Source: Plasmodium brasilianum (taxonomy: Eukaryota > Apicomplexa > Aconoidasida > Haemosporida > Plasmodiidae). Taken from it: a stretch of 64,000 nt of DNA. Of the stretch, positions 57,201-64,000 are shown one piece after another. The stretch is from positions 372,001 to 436,000 of the forward strand of contig NC_090116.1 in NCBI RefSeq assembly GCF_023973825.1, in the 5' to 3' direction. The position numbers were made by a program, and so were the translations under genes. The notes beneath the pieces were generated by a model. It was not told the DNA's origin. It did not search any database and saw only the letters and a program-made list of their open reading frames with translations. The first letter of the stretch is position 1, and each line of letters opens with the position of its first letter.

Positions 57201-60200
57201 TTACTTTTATATGTTTATCTACTTTTTCCTTATTTTCTTCAAAGTTTCTTATTATTAACATAGTTAGAGGCAAGCTTTTTGGAGCTTTGTCCAAATAAAT
57301 TTTGTCCATTTTTTTTATAGGTTTCGTATAACTTGTTAGGTCTATATTTTGCGTCTTCAGTTCTTCTCTCTCTATTTTATTACACCTTTTTTTACTACCC
57401 ATTTTTTGTATTTTTTTTTTAACATTTTGTTTGTTTGATCTTTTTTTTTTTTTTTTTACAACAAGATAATCGTCACTTTTGTTGTATGTCCTTTTTGCCT
57501 TTACATGTTTAGAAAATATTTTTAATATGTTTTCTATTTCATTATCGTACTTTTTCTTTTTCAAAACTTTGTACATTTCTTCATGCATAATAAAAGCCCT
57601 TTTTGTAAAATTATCTCGAACACTATTCTCTAAAGATGAGCTTATCAGTACTTTTGTTCCCCCTACACCACCAGGTACTAATTTATTATGTAATAGTACA
57701 TCTGTATGTAATTTGTTATTACTCCTTATTAAATCTTTTGTATTATCATCCGAATAGACAACATTACTTTTGATTATGCTGCTCTCTTTTGGAATATTAC
57801 CAATTGCTGTAAAATTTCCTTCTTCATGTTTTTCTCTATAACTAGAATAGTCATAACAATACTGTTCGTTCTTTTGCACACAACATTGCTCTTCGCTTGA
57901 TTTTCCTATATACATTTTACTGTAGAAATTTATATAACTTTCCCTTCTGTTACTATAATGAATCTCGGATGATGATGAACTCAAGTGCGAACTCTCATCG
58001 TCTCCGTAGTACTGTTCATCTGCTACCTTGTCATATTCATTCATATACAATAACGAATTTGTAGAAATGGTTCTATAACTCTTTGCATTATCTATATTGC
58101 CCCTACTTTTAGTATTTTCTTTCCTCAATTTTTCATAATTAACAATGCCATAATAAAAATTTCCTTTTCCATTTTTGCTGTTTTTAGGTTTTATTTTTTT
58201 TTCTCTATCATTATCATCATCATCATAGTAATCACTGTTAGTAGTTCCTTCTTCGATATTTACATTTATATCATTTCTTTTCCTCTTTTCAATAATTCTT
58301 CTAAACTGCGTATTAGTATATATGTTCTCCTTTGAATATATATCAAGAGTATTTTTACATGCTCTTCTTGTCTTCCATTCACTGACATGTCTATCTCTAT
58401 CGTAATTCTTCTCACTTCTTTCAAGACTGTATATTTCACTACCTTTCCGGTCTTCCCCGCTTTCACGATCTGCTTTTCCCCACACAACTTCTTCATTTTG
58501 TTTCACTTTTTCGTTCCATTCGTTATTCAAATTCATCTTTTCATGTGATATGCTATTACTCTTAATATGGATACTATCTGTAGAAGATTTGAAAATATTT
58601 AAAATTCCGTAACTTCTTTTTCCCCTGTTCTTTTCACTTCTACCATTAGTATGAAGCTTAGTATATGCCTTTCTGCCACTTTTGTAATCTTTATCATAGT
58701 TCAATTTTTCAATATCATTGCTTCCGCTTTTTTCTTCCACACACATTACTGAGAAGGTTTCCATATTTGAAAACCTTGGACTCACATATTTATTTGTTTC
58801 CATATTGTTATCTTCATCGTGCATATAATGATAACTGTCCTTTTTTTTCTTCTTCTTCATTGATATGTTTTCCTTCTTCTTTTTTGTTTTTTTTTTGAAA
58901 TTTCCCTTTTCTATTATTTCTCCTTTGGGCTTATTCATATCAAAGTAATAGTCTAATTGTTTGTTCTCAAATTTATGCTTTTCATACAGGAGAATTTTTT
59001 TTTTTTCCGCTTCGTATGATGACTCTGTCCAATTTTTTTTCTCATTTATCATTTTGTTTTTTTCTACTACTTTTTTCCCTAATTTTCTATTGTCTGGTTT
59101 TGTTCCTCCTTTTTTTTTCCTACACTTCTGCCTTTTATCTGGTCTCTTTTTAGAAAATGATTGTTTCCTTTCGTGCGTCATTTTATTCATACTTGGTATT
59201 TTTTTATTGTACCATTTTATTATCCGCGAAACACTTGCTGCAGATTTATAAAATTTCTTTTTTGTTTCATACTCACTTTTTTTCTCATTTTTATTAGAAA
59301 AATTTAAGATATCCTTATTATGGCTTTCCCAAGACGTATGTGTATCATCATCATTATGGTCTTCACGGTGTAAATTTGTTTGAGTTAGTTTATTTCCTAG
59401 TTCTACTTTATTTAATTTGTTGACTATGTATTCCTTCGCTTTATTCTTCTGTACGTTTACGGATGTAGTACTTCCTTCACTGTCAGTGACAAGATCAATC
59501 TTTTCCTTAACAGTGTAAAGTATACCTTTAAAACTTTTATTACTTTTATTTTCTAGGTTTCTCTGGTAATTATTTAAAATTATATTTTCTGCCTCCATTT
59601 TTCGTTTATCACCTTGTCCAGGTAAATCTAAGTTTTTAATGATATTATTCTTATTCGACCTATTTATCTTATTAGACCTATTTATCTTATTCGACTTATT
59701 CACCTCATTCAACTTGCACAACTTACTTAAATTTTGTTGACTCTCTAAAAAGGATTTATTATGCGTCAATTTCAACTTTGTTCTGTTAAATCGTTCACTA
59801 TTGTAGAATAATTCGGAAGTATATTTTATCATACCTTTCTTAGTTCTACTTACGGTAGTATTGTCACTATTAGGTGAAACATAAATAACATGTTCGTTCT
59901 TACTATTATCTAAATCACTACTAAATTCTTTTGATATATTATTTACTCTTTTTTCTTTTTCTATATGTATATTACCCTTATTAAGCTCTTTATGATTACC
60001 ATAATTTTTTGTCTTTTGTTTTAAATCTGTTTCTTTTTTCTCACAACTTAATACTAAGGGTATTTTCTTCTTGTTTGAATCAAAATATGTATTTTTGTTT
60101 TTAATATTTATAAATTGCTTATTTGGAATTTCCTTCTTCATATTTCTGAAAAATTTATCTTTTCTATCTGTTTTTATATAATTTCTAGAATTTTCATTCA

Positions 60201-61537
60201 TGAGTTTAAAAGCTGATCTATTTTCTCTCTTTGCAGAGAGATTTACATCTGCACTTACGTATATGTATTCTTTATCTTGATTACTAAAAATTTCAGGAAT
60301 ACATTTCTTATTATTTGAATAGGGAGGAGCATAAGTTCTTTCCCCCAAATGAAACAAAGACTGTTGAATTTTATTCTTCTCATTCAATTTACAGTTGTTT
60401 TTCCTCAAAATGCTGATATCCGAGTGGCGATTATCTGGCGTGTCTTCAGAGGAACCTATATATGTATGTATATATATATATGCATATGTATAGATGTATG
60501 TGCACAAATTATATAAATGCTTGATAAAGTAAAATTTCCGTATGGTTAATATATAGTCTTTTTTCAAGTAATTACATGACATTCTATTGTTAGGAATGCC
60601 TTCATTTTCGCTAGTACTTTCCTTCAGTTTAAAATCCTAGGAAGAACAGAATATTTTTGAATAATTCTTATGTTAATTCATATGGATGTATATGTATATG
60701 TAACCATATTGACAATTTCATAGAGTCTTATTTTTTTCTTAAATAGGATAAATACTTTTACGGGTAAAATATGCACATTAATATATTATCTCTCCTTATG
60801 TCTTATTAGGTAATTTTTATAATTTAAACAGATATAAGAACTATTTAATGTACGATGTCATTTCTAATATATATACATATACACATGTGTGTATGCGTAT
60901 ATATATACATGCATCTATGTATAACTACCGTATATAAATTTAAAAAAAAAAATATATAATATAGAATATAATTTCTACGTGACGTATTTCATAACTCTGT
61001 ATACTTATAATTCTGTTATTTAAGTTCTTTCTCCCCTTTTTAGTTTTTATTTTTTTCTATGTAGTTTACTTTGTCGTCCGTTGTAGAGTTTTCAAATAAC
61101 AAATTCTCATCAAAATATTTTACTCTGAGTTTATTATAATACTCACATAAGTCATTAATGAATTTTCTCTTAACATTTTTAATGAATAATGTTCTGTCAT
61201 CATTTTTTTTAAGTTCTTTGAAGCATCCAAAATTTTCTGTGCAACAGAACCTGTTTTTATTATATTTCTCTTTAAGACAGAAGTTATCCTTATTAAATGG
61301 TTTAAGCCATTGTTCAGTATTAGCTATATCAGAAAAGGGTTCATTCAAAGTAGCTAATGCATCGTTTTCATAATAACTCTCATTATTATGTATCCTAGTT
61401 ATTAAACCGTTACAGTTTATTTCATTTGACTTTTCTTCTCCCTTGTATGAAGTTCTTTTGGGGTGTAAATTATGAAATGCCAAGTCAAAGATATGGTCAA
61501 CATACTTTTTCCTTTTGTCATGTACCTATAAATAAGT

Positions 61538-61586
<49 letters not shown>

Positions 61587-61946
61587 CGTATACAAATATA
61601 CATGTGGGCATATATGGATACTTTAACTCGCTTTTCTTTCCCATTTGAACTTTAAAATTTTGCACACCTTATGGCTGGCTTGTAATATACCTATATAACA
61701 AAGCAAAAATGTGTGAATAAACGGCTTGAACAGATTTGTAAAAAAAATGTTTTCATACTTTTTAAGTTTTCATATAGAAAGGGAGAATCTTCACTGAAAG
61801 AAATAAAGAGTTTAAGAAGAATAAATAATATAAAATTTTATATTTTTAATTTATGTGTAAGTTAATTTATTTTGCTCTTTTTTTAACGAGCTTAATATAT
61901 GCTTCCTTTTTTTTAACATTTATTTTTTTGTTTACTCGAAGCTCAT
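51241..61946 (-). CDS. Giant Plasmodium protein of about 2,696 residues, 11 exons, function unknown
   Basis: Model in transcript order: 61936-61946, 61759-61793, 61668-61690, 61070-61525, 60576-60636, 53314-60455, 52712-52825, 52313-52403, 52152-52166, 51403-51491 and 51241-51294. Phase is continuous from ATG to TAA. The start reads MSFDEDSPFLYENLKSILQA then SHKVHDKRKKYVDHIFDLAF, a helical segment. The giant exon 6 is almost all Lys/Asn/Ser low complexity with three tandem repeats. The C-terminal exons encode a compact, non-repetitive part (NMKVTIYSSSNMKTIENN, FKLIISCRRERAFLKKELIR, ELKAYNLSRNKKYAFETS, VHKKRVIFSVIRFKCLMQLY). I recognise no domain. The conserved ends with a disordered middle suggest a scaffold or cytoskeletal protein, which is only a guess. 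Whether the five small 5' exons belong to the same gene rests on phase and splice-site fit alone. Confidence 0.7.
51717..51885. repeat. AAATG/AAATA pentamer array in an intron of the giant gene
   Basis: About 33 pentamers of AAATG or AAATA in the intron between exons 9 and 10 (51492-52151). Purine-rich on the plus strand, so a pyrimidine tract on the transcribed strand. Confidence 0.88.
53113..53230. repeat. 14-bp minisatellite (TTTCCTTTTTCGTC) in an intron of the giant gene
   Basis: Eight copies, one with CAT for CTT, inside the intron 52826-53313. On the sense (minus) strand it is purine-rich, GACGAAAAAGGAAA. Confidence 0.92.
55115..55265 (-). repeat. Leu/Ser/Arg coding repeat (SRLSRLNSLSRL) in the giant protein
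   Basis: About sixteen triplet units SRL/NSL/GRL near residues 1925-1975. The 3-residue period would put Leu every third position, which is not a normal helix or LRR. Confidence 0.85.
55818..55968 (-). repeat. 21-bp coding repeat (EREETTH) in the giant protein
   Basis: Seven near-identical copies of a 7-residue unit near residues 1690-1745, the last with one or two changes. A heptad period with E, R and T is compatible with a charged single helix. Confidence 0.93.
60456..60575 (-). other. Stop-free 120-bp intron in the giant gene
   Basis: Donor T|GTAATT and acceptor ATATAG|GT, phase 1 on both sides. Length is divisible by three and no in-frame stop occurs, so an unspliced reading adds 40 residues rich in Tyr/Ile/Leu (from TATA repeats). 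The microsatellite-like sequence argues that it is an intron. Confidence 0.7.
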
Positions 61947-62984
61947 TGTTGAGAGAATTATAGACACAACTAAAAGTGCTAATGTAACTTAATGTTTTTC
62001 CAAAAGCAAAAGAACAAACATAAACAAATGTTATTTTAGTTTATAAATTATAATATTAACAAAAAACATATTATCTTTTTTAAAAATAATACAATGAAAT
62101 AGATATTAAAAAATAAAATAAAAATACTTATATACATATATATATATATACATACATACATACATACATACATACACACATACATACATACATACATACA
62201 AACACACATACAATCGAACACCCACACATTAATACAGCTAGAAATAAAAAAAAAAAAAAATTCATACATACATACGAACATCCGCACACTTTAAAATAGC
62301 TAGATATAAAAAAAAAAAAAAAAAATTCTGAACGTTCAGAATATGTTAACGTTGTTTCATATTACATTTAAAAATTAACAAAATGTCTGACCGTCCATTT
62401 TAACTATTTCGAAATTTCAACATCTAAAATATAAATACTGTAATACACCTTTTTGTATATATTTACCATTTTGTGAGTAAAGAAGGAAATAAAATATTTA
62501 ACCATTTTGTTATACTAATTTTCCTTATATATATGTATGTATGTATGTATATAGATTTTATTTTCTCTACTGTTCTTTTTTTTTTTTTTTATATTTTATT
62601 CTTTTTAACCTTCATTTTATTACTCTTAAAGAATACAGTTCATAATTTTACACAAATAAATGAAAATTTTTTTTGAGAACTACAATACAAAAATTAGAGT
62701 AGCCATATGATCCATTGTTTACTTAAAAGTAGTTGTAAGCACAGATGAAATAAAAATTCAGCAAAATTATAACATAAAAAATGGTTGAATCTATAACTTA
62801 ATTTTTAATTTACAAAAAAAAAAAAAAATAGAAAAAAAAAAATAATAAAATAAAAGTAATGCAATAAAAGTAATAAAATACAAATAAACAAACTAATTAT
62901 ATTTACAAAATAAAAGTCTTCTAAAAATAGTAAAAAATAAATGCTTACTCATCCAAGAGAAATACCTTGTTCCCCTATTCGTTT
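61947..62984. other. Intergenic region between two tandem minus-strand genes
   Basis: About 1.0 kb containing CATA tetranucleotide arrays (62150-62205), poly-A runs (62249-62261, 62310-62326, 62813-62828) and T-rich sequence. A near-duplicate block (62221-62260 and 62281-62327, both CxCACAC..TA.A.AGCTAGA-A-TAAAAAA) suggests a local duplication of about 60 bp. No gene seen. Confidence 0.6.
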
Positions 62985-64000
62985 TTACAATTTAATTTGC
63001 TTAACCATATTTAACAATTCTGGTACAATGTTTTTAAAAGGTTCCGATATAAGAATACAATTTAAAATTGTATGCACTCGCGCAACACAAATTATTATGA
63101 TATATACCATTTTTTTATAAGCTATGCAAGTTAAATAATTTGACAATATTCTCCCTACATAGTACATTAATCTTAAATTGTTTTTTATCTCATTATATAA
63201 TTCTATCAGTAAATACTCATCATTCTGTTCTATAACATCATAAAATATGGATAAAACATAATGCAGCTTCTTTAAATAATGTTTACACATAAAAAAAAAT
63301 TTCAATTTATGATATGTATTATAATTGCTGTTCAAATACTTTTTAAGAAACATATATTCATTAAATAAATTGTTTAGTATGTTTCTAAAGTTCGTTTTGT
63401 ACGTAACAATAAAACATTTTACCTCAACACATTTAGATAAAACCAATTTAACTATGTCCTTACTAACATTATTGGTATGCCCTAATTTATTTTTGCATTT
63501 ATATTTTCTTATTCTTCTTTCTTTCTTTACCTTTATGTCTGTTATATTATTCGTATGTAATTCAACTACACATTCTGAATTGCTCGATTTTTCTATTACA
63601 TTATTTGTATCAGCACATATATGTACTGTTTTATTTTCATATGTATTCGTCGAATATTGTATTCTGAATATAGTATTAGACGAATTACGTACGAATTTTT
63701 CAGTTTTGTGGATGCTTTCTAGTGAGTTTGCTTTAACTATTTCCTTTTTTTTTTCCTGAAAGTTTGCCTCACATTTTTCTTCTAGTTTTGCTTCGTATTT
63801 CGCTTTGCATTCTACTTCATATATTTCTTCCAGCTCCGTTGGTTCATTTTCCTGACACGTGTCATTTTTAATTTTATGCCTTTTTTTAAGTATTTCCCCC
63901 TTTGTCCTTATTTCTTTTGTCATAGCCCCCTTTTTGTCGTCATGTCTAACACTTTTTTGCTCGTATTGCATATAAGTTCTATCCTTATTCTTATTTATTA
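62985..64000 (-). CDS. Unrecognised protein, 5' part possibly beyond the window
   Basis: The frame is open from the window edge to the stop at 62985. The first ATG inside is at 63971 (328 residues), but codons upstream (NKNKDRTY) stay open to position 64000, so the true start may lie outside. The N-terminal third is Lys/Glu-rich with coiled-coil character (ELEEIYEVECKAKYEAKLEE). The last 160 residues are dense in Leu/Ile/Tyr/Asn/Cys and look alpha-helical (VLSKCVEVKCFIVTYKTNFR, YLLIELYNEIKNNLRLMYYV, KMVYIIIICVARVHTILNCI), with no clear membrane span. I recognise no family. Confidence 0.7.
   Translation of the reverse strand, partial: INKNKDRTYMQYEQKSVRHDDKKGAMTKEIRTKGEILKKRHKIKNDTCQENEPTELEEIYEVECKAKYEAKLEEKCEANFQEKKKEIVKANSLESIHKTEKFVRNSSNTIFRIQYSTNTYENKTVHICADTNNVIEKSSNSECVVELHTNNITDIKVKKERRIRKYKCKNKLGHTNNVSKDIVKLVLSKCVEVKCFIVTYKTNFRNILNNLFNEYMFLKKYLNSNYNTYHKLKFFFMCKHYLKKLHYVLSIFYDVIEQNDEYLLIELYNEIKNNLRLMYYVGRILSNYLTCIAYKKMVYIIIICVARVHTILNCILISEPFKNIVPELLNMVKQIKL

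Noticed and set aside
1..64000. tRNA, rRNA or known snRNA genes
   Set aside because: I looked for GC-rich cloverleaf-sized islands with a T-loop and for spliceosomal RNA signatures in the intergenic pockets and found none.

Overview
This window is nuclear DNA from a malaria parasite (Plasmodium). The evidence is extreme A+T richness outside genes, (TA)n and poly-A/T tracts, short AT-rich GT-AG introns, low-complexity Asn/Lys insertions in the proteins, and Plasmodium-specific genes (a Pfs16 orthologue and an apical sushi protein orthologue). From memory, the gene order (lysine decarboxylase, apical sushi protein, V-ATPase B, Pfs16, cytosolic glyoxalase II, NYN protein) matches a stretch of P. 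falciparum chromosome 4. The sequences differ enough to suggest another species, for example one of the P. malariae or P. ovale type. I could not check this.

Layout. 746-8218 (-): single-exon Orn/Lys/Arg decarboxylase with very large low-complexity insertions. 11907-12242 (+): small LYR-motif protein resembling LYRM7/MZM1, a complex III assembly factor. 13502-16635 (-): apical sushi protein, five exons. 19465-21189 (+): unrecognised Plasmodium protein with a possible 3' exon at 21754-21929. 23020-24786 (-): V-ATPase subunit B, two exons. 29447-29860 (+): Pfs16-like gametocyte membrane protein. 31712-34662 (+): cytosolic glyoxalase II, seven exons, the first only 6 nt. 35415-38469 (-): NYN-domain ribonuclease-like protein, two exons. 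42783-43202 (+): small basic protein. 44276-49263 (+): 13-exon coiled-coil protein whose N-terminus matches PPP1R21 (FERRY complex subunit Fy-2) and which ends in a four-cysteine zinc ribbon. 49322-51011 (-): bL25-like, probably organellar, ribosomal protein, five exons. 51241-61946 (-): giant unrecognised protein of about 2,700 residues in 11 exons. 62985-64000 (-): unrecognised protein, open at the window edge.

The splice models were built by hand from GT/AG sites, and reading phase is continuous through every multi-exon model given. Several long gaps hold unusually GC-rich pockets (about 11.4, 13.0, 19.2-19.4, 30.0-30.4, 40.0-40.4 and 41.5-42.5 kb). These carry splice-like signals, coding-like peptides or strong hairpins and may be unannotated small genes or structured RNAs. 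The one near 13.0 kb could encode a bL36-like zinc ribbon.

The genes do not form one pathway. Themes that recur are mitochondrial biogenesis (LYR protein, bL25, possible bL36), vesicle or endosome biology (PPP1R21-like, V-ATPase) and stage-specific surface or apical proteins (Pfs16, apical sushi protein). I saw no tRNA, rRNA, CRISPR array or transposon.
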